Shown: positions 25,095 to 34,045 of the stretch, in pieces
Layout of the letters: each line of letters begins with the position of its first letter
Numbering within the stretch: the stretch's first letter is position 1
Assembly: GCA_030697365.1 (NCBI GenBank)
Contig: JAUYQH010000203.1
Coordinates: 1 to 64,000, forward strand
Length of the DNA: 64,000 nucleotides
Direction of reading: 5' to 3'
DNA from: Novosphingobium sp.
Lineage (GTDB): Bacteria > Pseudomonadota > Alphaproteobacteria > Sphingomonadales > Sphingomonadaceae
Made by a program: the position numbers and the translations under genes
The notes under the pieces: generated by a model
The model's input: only the letters and a program-made list of their open reading frames with translations
What the model was told of the DNA's origin: nothing
Database searches by the model: none

Positions 25095-25565
25095 GCCAGT
25101 CCCAACTCCCCCAATGCCCTTTCGCGCAACAGGTGCTTCTGGACTCTGCCCGAGGCGGTGCGCGGGATGGCGTCGGTGACCACCGCCGAGGCCGGCACCT
25201 TGAACTTCGCCAGCCGCTCCGCACAGTGGGCGACGATGTCCTCCGCGGTGATCGATCGGCCTGGCACCGCAATCACATAGGCCCTGCCCACCTCGCCCCA
25301 GCGTTCGTCGGGCACGCCGACGACCGCCGCCTCGCCCACTGCGGCCAGTTCGGCGAGCACCGCTTGACCTCGGCCGGATAAACGTTCTCGCCGCCCGAGA
25401 TGTACATATCCTACTTGCGGTCGACGATGAAGAAGAACCCGTAGGCATCCTGGAGCGCGGCGTCGCCGGTGATGAACCAGCCGTCCTGGAAAGCCTTCGC
25501 GGTCAGCTCTGGCTGGTTCCAATAGCTGAGCGCCACCGACGGCCCGCGCAGCCATCGGCTTCCGC
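25091..25565 (-). pseudogene. Acyl/aryl-CoA ligase C-terminal relic
   Basis: The minus strand reads SRWLRGPSVALSYWNQPELT, KAFQDGWFITGDAALQDAYG and FFFIVDRK, then TAG (plus 25411-25413) where the family has DRKKDMYISGGENVYP. DMYISGGENVYPAEV follows at once. A one-base shift near 25365 leads into LAELAAVGEAAVVGVPDERW and the catalytic-lysine end IPRTASGRVQKHLLR. So this is the last third of an AMP-forming CoA ligase with a nonsense mutation, a frameshift and no N-terminal domain. Feruloyl-CoA synthetase-like origin would suit the locus but is not provable. Confidence 0.78.
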
Positions 25566-25702
25566 CCGCTCGCTCATCATCGCTCTCCGCTAAACTCGAT
25601 TGCTATGTGTAATATCTATTTTGCCATTGCTGACAACGAGCCTTTCGCAGCGCGGTTTACCACACTAGACCCGTTGCAAATCACATACCCGAAGGAGCAC
25701 CC

Positions 25703-26611
25703 ATGGCCGACGAGATGGACCCCGCCAACAACCTCCCCGCCGGCTACGTGCCGCCCAAAGTGTGGACCTGGGACAAGGCCAACGGCGGGACGTTTGCCAG
25801 CATCAACCGCCCGATCTCGGGCGCGACTAAGGAGCACGTGCTGCCGGTGGGCGAGCATCCGCTGCAGCTCTATTCGATGGGCACCCCCAACGGGGTAAAA
25901 GTCACGATCCTGCTCGAGGAGCTGCTCGCCGCGGGGCACGCCGGGGCCGAGTACGACGCGTGGATGATCCGGATCGGCGACGGCGACCAGTTCGGCAGCG
26001 GGTTCGTCGAACTCAACCCCAACTCCAAAATCCCGACGATGGCCGACCACACCCTTGATCCGCCGGTGCGGCTGTTCGAGAGCGGCTCGATCCTGGTCTA
26101 CCTCGCCGAAAAGTTCGGCGCGTTCCTCCCCTCCGAAACCCGCGCGCGGGCCGAGACGTTCAACTGGCTGATGTGGCAGATGGGCAGCGCGCCCTATGTG
26201 GGCGGCGGGTTCGGCCACTTCTTCGCCTATGCCCCGATCAAGATCGAATACGCGATCGACCGCTTTACGATGGAAGTGAAACGCCAGCTCCACGTCCTCG
26301 ACACCCACCTGACGAGCCACGAGTACATGGCCGGATCCGACTACACGATCGCCGACATGGCAATCTGGCCGTGGTACGGCTCGATCATGAAGGAAGCCTA
26401 CAGCGGGCAGGAATTCCTGGGGGTCGAGGAATACGTAAATTTGATGCGCTGGGTGGACAGGATCGGCGCAAGGGAAGCGGTCAAGCGCGGTCGGATGGTC
26501 AACCGGACGTTTGGGAAGCCAGAGACGCAAGTGAGGGAGCGACACTCGGCGCGGGACTTCGAGGTGAACCGCGAGGATATGGTCGAGGAGCGGGGTGGGG
26601 TTCGGGTTTGA
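25703..26611 (+). CDS. yghU: YghU-type (Nu class) glutathione S-transferase
   Basis: A 302-residue cytosolic thiol protein with strong disulfide-bond oxidoreductase activity on glutathione compounds in the E. coli homologue. Matches across the length: PPKVWTWDKANGGTFASINR, HPLQLYSMGTPNGVKVTILL, YDAWMIRIGDGDQFGSGFVE, NPNSKIPTMADHT, FESGSILVYLAEKFG and YTIADMAIWPWYG. The tail HSARDFEVNREDMVEERGGV is also typical. It is intact, marking the end of the relic zone. AAGGAG lies 11 bases before the ATG. Confidence 0.9.
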   Translation: MADEMDPANNLPAGYVPPKVWTWDKANGGTFASINRPISGATKEHVLPVGEHPLQLYSMGTPNGVKVTILLEELLAAGHAGAEYDAWMIRIGDGDQFGSGFVELNPNSKIPTMADHTLDPPVRLFESGSILVYLAEKFGAFLPSETRARAETFNWLMWQMGSAPYVGGGFGHFFAYAPIKIEYAIDRFTMEVKRQLHVLDTHLTSHEYMAGSDYTIADMAIWPWYGSIMKEAYSGQEFLGVEEYVNLMRWVDRIGAREAVKRGRMVNRTFGKPETQVRERHSARDFEVNREDMVEERGGVRV

Positions 26612-27147
26612 GCGGAAACGTCACGCGGGCTCCCTTCGATAGCCTCAGGATCTGCCCGCCGCGCCTTGTCGGCGCACACCTTTAGAATGTCGGCCGCGGC
26701 TTCTTTCGTATCTGCCGGGCCCCAGCCGCGCGGGGGATGGCAGGGCAGCGAGCCCGCCCGCCGCCCCCGGCCGGTCGTCGGACCCAAGGGTCGAGCCGAT
26801 GCGCCCGCGGACGGGCGCGCGGTCGTTCGCCTGTCCACCGCCCGCTCCGCCGCGCGTCTCCTGACGTGCGCGCCGGCCGTCGCCCGTTGTTTCGTTTTCC
26901 TGGCGTTATCCCGCGTTCGCCGCAGGGGGGGTGACCCATATGCGAGGCGCTCGTCGCCCCTGCGCAGGCAGGGGCCTAGCTGACGGTATTATATGGCGCC
27001 CTCGTTCGCGTTGGCGAGAGGTTGGTTGGGCCCTGCCTGCGCAGGGGCGACGTTGGAATTATGGGGCTGGTGACGCAGCCCCCTTCCCGGAGCGGCGACC
27101 CATCGCGCTCCGGGATGGCACCCAGCGGCCAATGCGCTCGAGCCGTC
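26612..27147. other. Gene-poor stretch with repeats
   Basis: About 535 bases without a supported gene. Near 26628-26655 there is CCCTTCGATAGCCTCAGGAT, resembling a degenerate palindromic repeat seen in sphingomonads (TTCGACA..CTCAGGA). The REP-like pair occupies 26951-27052. A minus frame at 26682-26939 is Arg/Pro/Gly-rich low complexity and was not accepted. Confidence 0.5.
26951..27052. repeat. REP-like inverted repeat pair, copy 2
   Basis: CGTCGCCCCTGCGCAGGCAG+ at 26952-26976 and its reverse complement at 27028-27052 enclose about 51 bases. Unit sequence and layout match the pair at 5676-5780, including CCTAG after the first unit. Confidence 0.8.
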
Positions 27148-27297
27148 CTATTCGACGGGCTCGGAACGGAACTTGTTCCACAGCAATCCGGCTTGTTCCT
27201 CGGGCTTGGCCCTCGGCACCGGTCCCCGCCGCGGTTGCGCGGTCGGGTCATGCTGCGTGCGCTGCCCCTGGGCCGGGAACCTTGGTTTCCTCGGCAC
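27148..27297 (-). CDS. Small basic protein of unknown function (49 aa)
   Basis: A GTG-started frame with an excellent ribosome site (AGGAG, 7 bases upstream). The N-terminal part is basic and Pro/Gln-rich (PRKPRFPAQGQRTQHDPTA) and the end is KPEEQAGLLWNKFRSEPVE, a short amphipathic helix. It is divergent from sufE. No family is recognised; support is the ribosome site and the tail composition. Confidence 0.5.
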   Translation of the reverse strand: MPRKPRFPAQGQRTQHDPTAQPRRGPVPRAKPEEQAGLLWNKFRSEPVE

Positions 27298-27492
27298 GGG
27301 CGGTCTCCTAAACGATCCGTAAAGCGGGTATAAGGGGGAACACCTTGGCCGTATGTTGCGCGAGGTGGTTAAGAGAGCCTGATTTTCCGCGGAGATTATC
27401 CGGACGATGGCTGTCCACGCAGCTTCACCGCTTCGACCGGCAACCCCCTCCCCACCCTTGCCCCTGCCGCCTCTGCCCCCTACCTGCCGCCA
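27298..27492. promoter_or_regulatory. Divergent promoter region before sufE
   Basis: 195 bases between the small minus-strand gene and sufE. The part 27300-27375 is relatively AT-rich (TAAACGATCCGTAAAGCGG). No specific operator could be identified. Confidence 0.35.
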
Positions 27493-27903
27493 ATGCGCCC
27501 CCTCCACGACATCCGCCACGAGTACGAATTTCTCGAAGGTGACGACCGCTATCGCCTGCTGATCGAGCTGGGCCGCGAGCTGGAACCGATGCCGCAGGCG
27601 CTCAAGACCGACGCAACGCTGGTCCGCGGATGCTCGGCCAGCGTGTGGGTCTATCCGGTGCCGCGGGACGACGGTTCGCTGCACTTCATGGCCGACAGCA
27701 ACGCCGCGATCACCAAAGGGATCGTCGCGCTGGTTCTGGCCGCGGTGCAGGACAAGCCGGCCGCCGAAGTGGCGGCGATGGATGTGGCCGAGGCGCTTGC
27801 GCCGTTCGACCTCAAGAACCAATTGAGCTCCAACCGCACCCAGGGTGTGCCCAACATGATCGCGCTGATCCGGCAGGCCGCGGCGCGCTATGCCGCCGCC
27901 TGA
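27493..27903 (+). CDS. sufE: Cysteine desulfuration protein SufE
   Basis: A 136-residue cytosolic sulfur-acceptor that takes persulfide from the desulfurase SufS and passes it to the SufBCD Fe-S scaffold. The acceptor Cys is in LVRGCSASVWVYPVPRDDG. Other family features are DDRYRLLIELGRELEPMP, then ALAPFDLKNQLSSNRTQGVP near the C-terminus. No other suf genes are adjacent; fellow Fe-S trafficking genes bolA and grxD lie 6 kb on. Its end overlaps the DUF454 start by 14 bases, so the two are probably co-translated. Confidence 0.93.
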   Translation: MRPLHDIRHEYEFLEGDDRYRLLIELGRELEPMPQALKTDATLVRGCSASVWVYPVPRDDGSLHFMADSNAAITKGIVALVLAAVQDKPAAEVAAMDVAEALAPFDLKNQLSSNRTQGVPNMIALIRQAAARYAAA

Positions 27904-28273
27904 AGGGCCACCGGCCAATGGATTTGTGCGGCATCTGTGGCTGGGGTCGGGGCTGACCGCGTTCGCAGCCGGAACCGTGGGGATCGTCCTCCCGGTGGTG
28001 CCGACGGTGCCGTTCTACCTGCTCGCGGCGTTCTGCTTCGCGCGCAGCCGCCCCGAATGGTCCGACCGGCTCCACGGCCATCCCCGCTGGGGTCCGCCCT
28101 TGCGCCAGTGGCGCGACCGGCGGGCGATTAGCCGGCGGGCGAAAGTCTCGGCGCTGGGAGCGATGGCGGTGGGCGTGGTGGTGACGGGGTTCGCGCTCGG
28201 CTGGCACTGGGCGATGATTCCGCTGGGGGTGATGGCGATCACCGGGACGTGGATCTGGACACGCGCGGAGTAG
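27890..28273 (+). CDS. DUF454 (YbaN-like) inner-membrane protein
   Basis: A 127-residue protein with the DUF454 pattern: a first helix LTAFAAGTVGIVLPVVPTVP (G..LP.LPT.PF), FYLLAAFCFARSRPEW, a cytosolic loop with HPRWGPPLRQWRDRRAI, then two helices. Function is unknown in the family. It overlaps the end of sufE. Confidence 0.85.
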   Translation: MPPPEGPPANGFVRHLWLGSGLTAFAAGTVGIVLPVVPTVPFYLLAAFCFARSRPEWSDRLHGHPRWGPPLRQWRDRRAISRRAKVSALGAMAVGVVVTGFALGWHWAMIPLGVMAITGTWIWTRAE

Positions 28274-28810
28274 TCAGCCCTCCACCGCCTCGCGCAATAC
28301 CGCGATGCCGCCCTCCCGTTGCGCGCGCAGTTCACGTTTCAACGCCACCGGATCGCGCGCAAAGACGAAGCCGAAGCTGACCCCGCCGTCCTTGCCCACC
28401 GTCGTGTGGTGCAGCTTATGCGCCTGGACAATGCGCCGGGCATATCCGCCGCGCGGCACCCAGCGAAACCAGCGCTGGTGGACCAGACCGTCATGGACCA
28501 GCGTATAGATGACGCCATAGATCAGCACCCCCAGCCCGATCCACGTCCCCGGCGACCACGCGCGCTCGCCCAGCACCAGCGGCGAGCCCAGCGCGAAGAA
28601 GGTTATGCTGATCGCCGCGCCGACCAGCCCGAAGCGGTCGTTCTTCTCCAGAAAGCCGTCGTGCGGCTCGTGATGATCGCGGTGCCAGGCCCAAGCGAAA
28701 CCATGCATCACGTACTTGTGGCTCGCCCAGGCAACGCCCTCCATGACGAGAACGCTGGCGAGTACAAGGGCGATGGCGGCAAGCGGCGACACGCCCCGGA
28801 CATACGCCAC
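28274..28810 (-). CDS. crtZ: Beta-carotene hydroxylase
   Basis: A membrane di-iron hydroxylase of 178 residues that adds hydroxyls to the beta-ionone rings (beta-carotene to zeaxanthin), consistent with yellow sphingomonad pigments such as nostoxanthin. The histidine boxes are HKYVMHG, HRDHHEPHDG, HDGLVHQRW and HKLHHTT. Membrane helices lie at LAAIALVLASVLVMEGVAW and GLVGAAISITFFALGSPLVL. No other crt gene is in the window. Divergent from the EF-hand-like protein gene. Confidence 0.93.
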   Translation of the reverse strand: MAYVRGVSPLAAIALVLASVLVMEGVAWASHKYVMHGFAWAWHRDHHEPHDGFLEKNDRFGLVGAAISITFFALGSPLVLGERAWSPGTWIGLGVLIYGVIYTLVHDGLVHQRWFRWVPRGGYARRIVQAHKLHHTTVGKDGGVSFGFVFARDPVALKRELRAQREGGIAVLREAVEG

Positions 28811-28934
28811 GACGCAGCCAACTACGACATTTTCTTACGATTCAACGGAACTGAATCCAGCGTTCGTTCATTTAAATGGGTGCAAACCTGAACGTGAGCC
28901 CGATACAGGCGGGCCGCCTCAAAAGGAACATCCA

Positions 28935-29486
28935 ATGCGTAACCGCACCAAACTGTTCGTTTCGGCCCTCGTCGCGGGTACCGCGCTGGCCGCCGCGATC
29001 CCCGCCCAGGCGCAGTACCGTACGCAGCATAGCTATCCCAACTCGCAGGATGGCCGCTACGACACCAACCGCGATGGCCGCATCGACGATCGCGATGGTC
29101 GCTACGACTACAACCGCGACGGGCGCATCGACGATCGCGACAGTCGCTACGACTATAACCGCGATCGCCGCTACGATGACCGCGACGGGCGCTACGACAA
29201 CCGCTACGATCGCAATGATCACTATTACCGCGGCAACGCTAACGCGATCTGGCGCCAGATCGAACAGCTGCGCTATCGCATCCAGCGCACCGACGGGCGC
29301 GACCGGATTTCCGAGCGCGAAGCCGCCGGGTTGCGCCGCGCGGTCTACAACCTCCAGATGCAGTTCCGCGACTTCAACCGCAACGGCCTGAGCCAGCGCG
29401 AGTCACAGTACCTGCAACAGCGGATCAACCAGATCCGTTCGCGCCTGCAGTACGAACGCCACGACAACGACGGTCGCCGCTGGTAA
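28935..29486 (+). CDS. Secreted protein with EF-hand-like Asp-rich repeats
   Basis: 183 residues. A signal peptide (KLFVSALVAGTALAAAIPAQ then AQ) sends it to the periplasm or outside. Residues about 42-95 are a tandem repeat, RYDYNRDGRIDDRDG and variants, in which DTNRDGRIDDRD and DYNRDGRIDDRD fit the 12-residue EF-hand calcium loop (D.N.DG.I...D). The C-terminal half is helical (IWRQIEQLRYRIQRTDGRDR, LRRAVYNLQMQFRDFNRNGL) with another EF-like DFNRNGLSQRE. Calcium binding is inferred from pattern only. A strong terminator follows. Confidence 0.75.
   Translation: MRNRTKLFVSALVAGTALAAAIPAQAQYRTQHSYPNSQDGRYDTNRDGRIDDRDGRYDYNRDGRIDDRDSRYDYNRDRRYDDRDGRYDNRYDRNDHYYRGNANAIWRQIEQLRYRIQRTDGRDRISEREAAGLRRAVYNLQMQFRDFNRNGLSQRESQYLQQRINQIRSRLQYERHDNDGRRW
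29046..29210 (+). repeat. Coding tandem repeat of the Asp-rich protein
   Basis: Degenerate units of about 45 bases built on CGCGATGGCCGCATCGACGA and CGCTACGACTA, encoding the EF-hand-like loops. At least three full units and one partial unit are visible. Such arrays can change copy number by slippage. Confidence 0.7.
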
Positions 29487-29506
29487 TCAATCCGGCAATA
29501 CCAAGG

Positions 29507-29536
29507 AGGCGCCCCGCAGCGATGCGGGGCGCCTTT
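29507..29536 (+). terminator. Strong rho-independent terminator
   Basis: AGGCGCCCCGCA, loop GCGA, TGCGGGGCGCCT then TT: a 12-bp stem with a tetraloop and a short T run, about 20 bases after the Asp-rich gene and 40 bases before leuC. Confidence 0.88.
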
Positions 29537-29576
29537 GCACTTGCTAACCGCGCTGCGCATTCCTAGCGGCTAGAAC

Positions 29577-31010
29577 ATGGCCAGCAGACCACGCACGCTC
29601 TACGAGAAAATCTGGGACTCGCACGTCGTCGAGACGCGCGAGGATGGCACCGCTCTGCTGTTCATCGACCGCCACCTTATCCACGAAGTGACCAGCCCGC
29701 AGGCGTTCGAAGCGTTGCGGACCAGCGGTCGCATCGTCCGCCGCCCCGACCTGACGCTGGCCGTGCCAGACCACAACCTGCCGACCACGCCGCGGCTTGA
29801 CGCCAACGGCCGCCGCATACCCATCGCCGACACCGAAAGCGCAGCGCAGCTCGCCGCGCTGGAGGGCAACGCCCCCGCCTTCGGAATCCGCTATATCAAC
29901 GCCTCCGCCGCCGAGCAGGGCATCGTCCACGTCGTCGGCCCCGAGCAGGGCTTTTCGCTGCCCGGCGCGACGATCGTTTGCGGCGACAGCCACACCGCCG
30001 CGCACGGCGGAGTCGGCGCGCTGGCGTTCGGGATCGGCACCAGCGAGGTCGAGCATGTCCTCGCCACCCAGACGCTTCTCCTGCGCAAGTCGCTGACGAT
30101 GGAAGTGCGCGTCGATGGCGAACTTGGGCCGGGCGTCACCGCCAAGGATCTGATTCTCCACATCGTCGGCGTGGTCGGCAGCGCGGGGGGCAACGGCCAC
30201 GTGATCGAATACCGCGGCGCGGTGTTCGAGGCGATGAGCGTCGAGGGCCGCCTGACCGTGTGCAACATGAGCATCGAGGCGGGCGCCCGCGCCGGACTGA
30301 TCGCGGCAGACGACACCACCTTCGCCTACCTCAAGGACCGCCCCTATGCTCCCAAGGGCGCCGAATGGGACGCGGCGGTTGCCTGGTGGCGCAGCCTCGC
30401 CACCGATCCGGGCGCGAGATTCGACAAGTCGGTGCGGATCGACGCGGCTGACATTGGCCCGACCGTCACCTGGGGCACCAGCCCCGAGGACACCGCGCCG
30501 ATCGGCGGCAGCGTCCCCGCCCCGGAAAGCTTCGCCGACCCGTCGAAGCAGGAAGCCGCGCGCAAGAGCCTGGAGTACATGGGGCTGACCCCGGGGCAGA
30601 AGCTCGCCGAGGTCGAGGTCCAGAACGTGTTCATCGGCAGCTGCACCAACAGCCGGATCGAAGACTTGCGCGCCGCCGCTGCGGTGATCAAGGGGCGGCA
30701 CAAGGCGGCGAACGTCAAGTGGGCGATCGTCGTCCCCGGATCGGGGCTGGTCAAGCGCCAGGCCGAGGCCGAGGGGCTCGACAAGGTGTTCACCGACGCC
30801 GGCCTCGAATGGCGCGAGCCGGGCTGTTCGGCGTGCCTCGGCATGAACCCCGACAAGGTCCCCCCCGGCGAACGCTGCGCCAGCACCAGCAACCGCAATT
30901 TCGTGGGGCGCCAGGGACCGGGGGCGAGGACACACCTCGTCTCACCCGCCATGGCGGCGGCAGCGGCGGTGACGGGGCGGCTGTGCGATGTGCGCGAGCT
31001 GATCGGCTGA
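29577..31010 (+). CDS. leuC: 3-isopropylmalate dehydratase large subunit
   Basis: The aconitase-fold 4Fe-4S subunit (477 residues) that isomerises 2- to 3-isopropylmalate in leucine synthesis, with LeuD. Visible: [50 protein letters not shown], cluster cysteines in [18 protein letters not shown] and [12 protein letters not shown], and the end [20 protein letters not shown]. leuD follows 0.8 kb downstream with two small genes between. Confidence 0.96.
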   Translation: MASRPRTLYEKIWDSHVVETREDGTALLFIDRHLIHEVTSPQAFEALRTSGRIVRRPDLTLAVPDHNLPTTPRLDANGRRIPIADTESAAQLAALEGNAPAFGIRYINASAAEQGIVHVVGPEQGFSLPGATIVCGDSHTAAHGGVGALAFGIGTSEVEHVLATQTLLLRKSLTMEVRVDGELGPGVTAKDLILHIVGVVGSAGGNGHVIEYRGAVFEAMSVEGRLTVCNMSIEAGARAGLIAADDTTFAYLKDRPYAPKGAEWDAAVAWWRSLATDPGARFDKSVRIDAADIGPTVTWGTSPEDTAPIGGSVPAPESFADPSKQEAARKSLEYMGLTPGQKLAEVEVQNVFIGSCTNSRIEDLRAAAAVIKGRHKAANVKWAIVVPGSGLVKRQAEAEGLDKVFTDAGLEWREPGCSACLGMNPDKVPPGERCASTSNRNFVGRQGPGARTHLVSPAMAAAAAVTGRLCDVRELIG

Positions 31011-31507
31011 CCGCCGTCGAGCGCAAATCCTCGTTCCCGCCCGTCATCGCACCCGACATCCGCGTGCTGATCCTCGGCAGCCTGCCCGGCGAGGCCTCGT
31101 TGGCGGCAGGGCGGTATTACGCGCATCCACAGAACCAGTTCTGGCGCTTGGTTGGGGGCGTGATCGGGCGGGATATCGTAGCGCTCGATTACGAGACGCG
31201 GCTCACGGCGCTGCTCTGCGCGAGCATCGGGCTGTGGGACACGGTCGCTTCGGCGCGGCGCGCAGGCAGTCTCGACGGGGCGTTGCGTGAGGTCGAGCAG
31301 GCTGCCTTGCCCGCTCTTGTCGCCACTCTCCCCCGTTTGCGCGCCATCGGGTTCAACGGCGCGACCGCGGCCAGGGTCGGCCGCCGCGCGCTCGGCCCGA
31401 CCGCGCTGACGCTGATCGACCTGCCCTCCTCCAGCCCCGCTCATGCCCGACTGACCCTCTCCGAGAAGGCCGAACGGTGGAAATCGCTGCGCGGGTTTCT
31501 CGATTGA
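30983..31507 (+). CDS. DNA-deoxyinosine (hypoxanthine) glycosylase, UDG superfamily
   Basis: A DNA repair enzyme of about 174 residues that removes deaminated bases. Landmarks: [20 protein letters not shown] (motif 1 loop), [52 protein letters not shown] and [20 protein letters not shown] (motif 2, SSPAHA, as in the hypoxanthine-DNA-glycosylase branch). No ATG is present; GTG 30983 is the best candidate and makes the gene overlap leuC by 28 bases. A start nearer 31010 with a rarer codon is possible. Confidence 0.8.
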   Translation: MRCARADRLTAVERKSSFPPVIAPDIRVLILGSLPGEASLAAGRYYAHPQNQFWRLVGGVIGRDIVALDYETRLTALLCASIGLWDTVASARRAGSLDGALREVEQAALPALVATLPRLRAIGFNGATAARVGRRALGPTALTLIDLPSSSPAHARLTLSEKAERWKSLRGFLD

Positions 31508-31547
31508 CCTTGCGGTGGCTCTGCGCCGATGCCAGTTTAACCCGGCT

Positions 31548-31718
31548 ATGACCAAGAAGACCGAAAACTCGAAATGGGCGGGGCCTGCCGCGATGGCCGG
31601 CGCCGCGATCGGATCGGCCGCGCTCGCCGCCGCGCTGCTCTACACCACGCGCCGCAAGGAGCGCGCCGAGGCCGCGGCGAAGAAGAAAAGCGCCGCTCCG
31701 CCACCCGAAACCGATTGA
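31548..31718 (+). CDS. Small single-pass membrane protein between leuC and leuD (56 aa)
   Basis: Starts MTKKTENSKWAGPAAMAGAA and has one helix (AAIGSAALAAALLYT), then RRKERAEAAAKKK and a Pro tail. It has no isomerase features. Its place in the leu cluster suggests co-transcription only. ATG 31548 is used; an earlier in-frame ATG at 31515 is less likely. Confidence 0.6.
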   Translation: MTKKTENSKWAGPAAMAGAAIGSAALAAALLYTTRRKERAEAAAKKKSAAPPPETD

Positions 31719-31807
31719 GTCGTTTTTTCGCCTGACGGCGGAAGGCGGCACCGCAAGGCAAAGGCGGAGGCCCTTGCCGCACCAGACAAGCGCTCTATAG
31801 CGGCCCG

Positions 31808-32410
31808 ATGCAACCGGTAAGCCAGATCGAGGGCCGCGCGATCCCGCTCGGCCGCAAGAACGTCGATACCGACGTGATCATCCCCGCGCGCTGGCTCAAG
31901 ACCGTCACCCGCGAGGGGCTGGGCAAGGGCGCGTTCGAGAACTTGCGCGCCGAACCCGGCAATCTGTTCGACGATCCCCGCTTCGCCCGCGCCCCGATCC
32001 TGATCGCCGGCGACAACTTCGGATGCGGATCGAGCCGCGAGCACGCTGCCTGGGCCATGCTCGATCTGGGGATCACTTGCGTGATCGCACCAAGTTTTTC
32101 CGACATCTTCAGCAGCAACGCGTTCAAGAACGGGATCCTCACCGTGGTCCTCCCGCAGGACCAGGTCGATCGCCTGCTCGAAGTGGCGCAGAGCGAGCCG
32201 ATCCATGTCGATCTGGAACACCAGACCGTCACCACCCCGTTCCAGGACCGTTTCGAGTTCGCAATCGATCCGTTTCGCAAACATTGCCTGATCGAGGGGC
32301 TCGACGAAGTCGGCCTGACGCTCGAGCGCGACACCGCGATTACCGACTACGAAACCCGCCACGCGCGCGACATGCCGTGGCTCGCCCATCCCACCGGAGT
32401 CCCCGCATGA
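31808..32410 (+). CDS. leuD: 3-isopropylmalate dehydratase small subunit
   Basis: The swivelling small subunit (200 residues) that completes the isopropylmalate isomerase with LeuC. Visible: [20 protein letters not shown] at the N-terminus, [19 protein letters not shown] with substrate-binding Ser/Arg, and [19 protein letters not shown]. The C-terminal part ends LAHPTGVPA. Its stop overlaps the ATG of the quinone-oxidoreductase gene. Confidence 0.96.
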   Translation: MQPVSQIEGRAIPLGRKNVDTDVIIPARWLKTVTREGLGKGAFENLRAEPGNLFDDPRFARAPILIAGDNFGCGSSREHAAWAMLDLGITCVIAPSFSDIFSSNAFKNGILTVVLPQDQVDRLLEVAQSEPIHVDLEHQTVTTPFQDRFEFAIDPFRKHCLIEGLDEVGLTLERDTAITDYETRHARDMPWLAHPTGVPA

Positions 32411-33408
32411 AAGCCCTTCGCACCCACGCCGTCGGCGGTCCCGAGACGCTGACTCTCGACGAAATCGACTCGCCCGTCCCCAGCAAGGGCCAGGTGCTGG
32501 TCGCGGTCAAAGCCTGCGCGATCAACTTTCCCGACACGCTGATGATCCGCGACCTCTACCAGTTCAAGCCCGAGCGGCCCTATGCCCCGGGAGGCGAGAT
32601 CGCCGGGGTGGTCGAGGCGGTGGGCGAAGGCGTGACCCGGTGGAAGATCGGCGACAAAGTGCTGTGCGGCACCGGCAACGGCGGGCTGGCTGAAAAAATC
32701 GTGGTCGATCAGGGTCGCCTGTTCGCCATTCCAGATGGCGTCTCGTTCGAGACCGCCAGCGCGATCCTGATGACTTACGGCACCAACATCCACGGCCTGA
32801 AAGACCGCGGCCACATCAAGGCCGGCGACACGCTGCTGGTGCTCGGCGCGGCCGGCGGGGTCGGGATCGCCGCGGTCGAGTTGGGCAAGGCCTGGGGCGC
32901 GCGGGTGATCGCCGCGGTATCGAGCGAGGAAAAGGCCGCCACCGCGCGCGAGGCTGGGGCCGACGACGTGGTGATCTATCCCACCGGCGCGCTCGACAAG
33001 GGCCAGCAGCGCGCGCTGACCGATGCCTTCAAGGCCGCCTGCGGCCCTGACGGCGCCAACCTGATCTACGACGTCGTCGGCGGCGATTATTCCGAACCGG
33101 CCTTGCGCGCGATCGCCTGGGAAGGGCGCTTCCTGGTGGTCGGCTTCCCCGCAGGGATCGCGAAGATGCCGCTCAACCTGACGCTGCTCAAGTCGTGCGA
33201 CATCTGCGGGGTGTTCTGGGGCGCGTTCACCGCGCGCGAGCCCGAGAAGAACGCCGCGCACATCGCCGAACTGTTCGCGCTGCTTAAGGCGGGCAAGATC
33301 GCTCCGCGAATCTCGCAGACCTTCCCGCTCGAGCGCGGGGGCGAGGCGATCAAGCTGCTCGAAGACCGCAAGGCATTGGGCAAGGTCGTGGTCACCATAG
33401 GCGCTTGA
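32407..33408 (+). CDS. NADPH:quinone oxidoreductase-like MDR enzyme
   Basis: A 333-residue medium-chain reductase without the catalytic-zinc cysteines, so of the quinone reductase/enoyl reductase branch. It has a GroES-like N-terminal half ([20 protein letters not shown]), a Rossmann motif [20 protein letters not shown] binding [23 protein letters not shown], and the end [20 protein letters not shown]. Its ATG overlaps the leuD stop. Relation to leucine synthesis is not evident. Confidence 0.88.
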   Translation: MKALRTHAVGGPETLTLDEIDSPVPSKGQVLVAVKACAINFPDTLMIRDLYQFKPERPYAPGGEIAGVVEAVGEGVTRWKIGDKVLCGTGNGGLAEKIVVDQGRLFAIPDGVSFETASAILMTYGTNIHGLKDRGHIKAGDTLLVLGAAGGVGIAAVELGKAWGARVIAAVSSEEKAATAREAGADDVVIYPTGALDKGQQRALTDAFKAACGPDGANLIYDVVGGDYSEPALRAIAWEGRFLVVGFPAGIAKMPLNLTLLKSCDICGVFWGAFTAREPEKNAAHIAELFALLKAGKIAPRISQTFPLERGGEAIKLLEDRKALGKVVVTIGA

Positions 33409-33464
33409 TACCGGGGCCTGCCCCGCCCTATCCCATCAGGAACCACCCGAAGGAATCGCAAATC

Positions 33465-33788
33465 ATGACCAGTTTCTCCGACAAGGAACGCGCCCATGAG
33501 GCCAAGTTCGCCCGCGACGAGGACACCGAGTTCCGCATTGCGGCGCGACGCAACCGCCTGCTCGGCGGCTGGGCGGCGGAGAAGATGGGGCTGACTGCGG
33601 CCGAAGCCGATGCTTATGCCAAGGAGGTCATCCAGGCCGATTTCGAGGAAGCCGGCGACGAGGACGTGATCCGCAAGGTGTTGGGCGACCTTACCGCGGC
33701 GGGAATCGAGGTCGACGAGGCCGAAATTCGCGCCACACTCGAAGCCAAGTCGGTCGAGGCGCGTCGCGCGCTGATGGGCGGGGTCTAG
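33465..33788 (+). CDS. ATPase inhibitor zeta subunit (DUF1476)
   Basis: A 107-residue all-helical protein with the pattern of the alphaproteobacterial F1-ATPase inhibitor zeta: FSDKERAHEAKFARDEDTEF, RRNRLLGGWAAEKMGL, then YAKEVIQADFEEAGDEDVIR. By family knowledge (Paracoccus) it blocks rotation of the F1FO-ATPase in the hydrolysis direction with its N-terminal part; in other species inhibition is weak. ATG 33465 begins the conserved part; an earlier start at 33405 is not conserved-looking. Confidence 0.88.
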   Translation: MTSFSDKERAHEAKFARDEDTEFRIAARRNRLLGGWAAEKMGLTAAEADAYAKEVIQADFEEAGDEDVIRKVLGDLTAAGIEVDEAEIRATLEAKSVEARRALMGGV

Positions 33789-33793
33789 GCGCC

Positions 33794-34027
33794 GTGGCAA
33801 TGCCCGCCGCGGAGATCGAAGCCTTGATCGGTGCCGGACTTCCCGGCGCGCAGGTGACACTCACCGACCTTGCCGGCGATGACGACCACTGGGCCGCGCA
33901 TGTCGTGTGGGCCGGGTTTGCGGGAAAGCCGCGCGTTGCGCAGCACAAGGCGGTTTACGCCGCGCTCGGCGGACGGATGGGCGGCGCGCTCCACGCCTTG
34001 CAACTGACAACAAGCGTTCCCAGCTAG
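33794..34027 (+). CDS. bolA: BolA-family protein
   Basis: A 77-residue BolA-fold protein that pairs with monothiol glutaredoxins to bind a shared 2Fe-2S cluster. Seen: AAEIEALIGAGLPGAQVTLT, the conserved region VAQHKAVYAALGGRMGGALH with the cluster-ligand His, then ALQLTT. Start is GTG 33794 (or ATG 33800). It stands 18 bases before grxD, the usual partner. Confidence 0.9.
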   Translation: MAMPAAEIEALIGAGLPGAQVTLTDLAGDDDHWAAHVVWAGFAGKPRVAQHKAVYAALGGRMGGALHALQLTTSVPS

Positions 34028-34045
34028 GCGCTGAAAGGTATTCCC

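Noticed and set aside
26682..26939. An 85-codon minus-strand frame rich in Arg, Pro and Gly
   Set aside because: Low-complexity composition expected from very GC-rich non-coding DNA; no ribosome site and no domain.
28830..28880. An EcfG-type general-stress promoter (GGAAC with CGTT) before the Asp-rich protein gene
   Set aside because: GGAAC is present but the spacing to the CGTT sequences (9 and 13 bases) does not match the usual 16-17.
29046..29210. Regular repeats that could suggest a CRISPR array or satellite
   Set aside because: The units are contiguous, in one reading frame and encode Asp-rich EF-hand-like loops; there are no spacers.
31548..31718. Treating the small protein between leuC and leuD as an isopropylmalate isomerase
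   Set aside because: It is a 56-residue single-helix membrane protein with no enzyme motif; only its location is suggestive.
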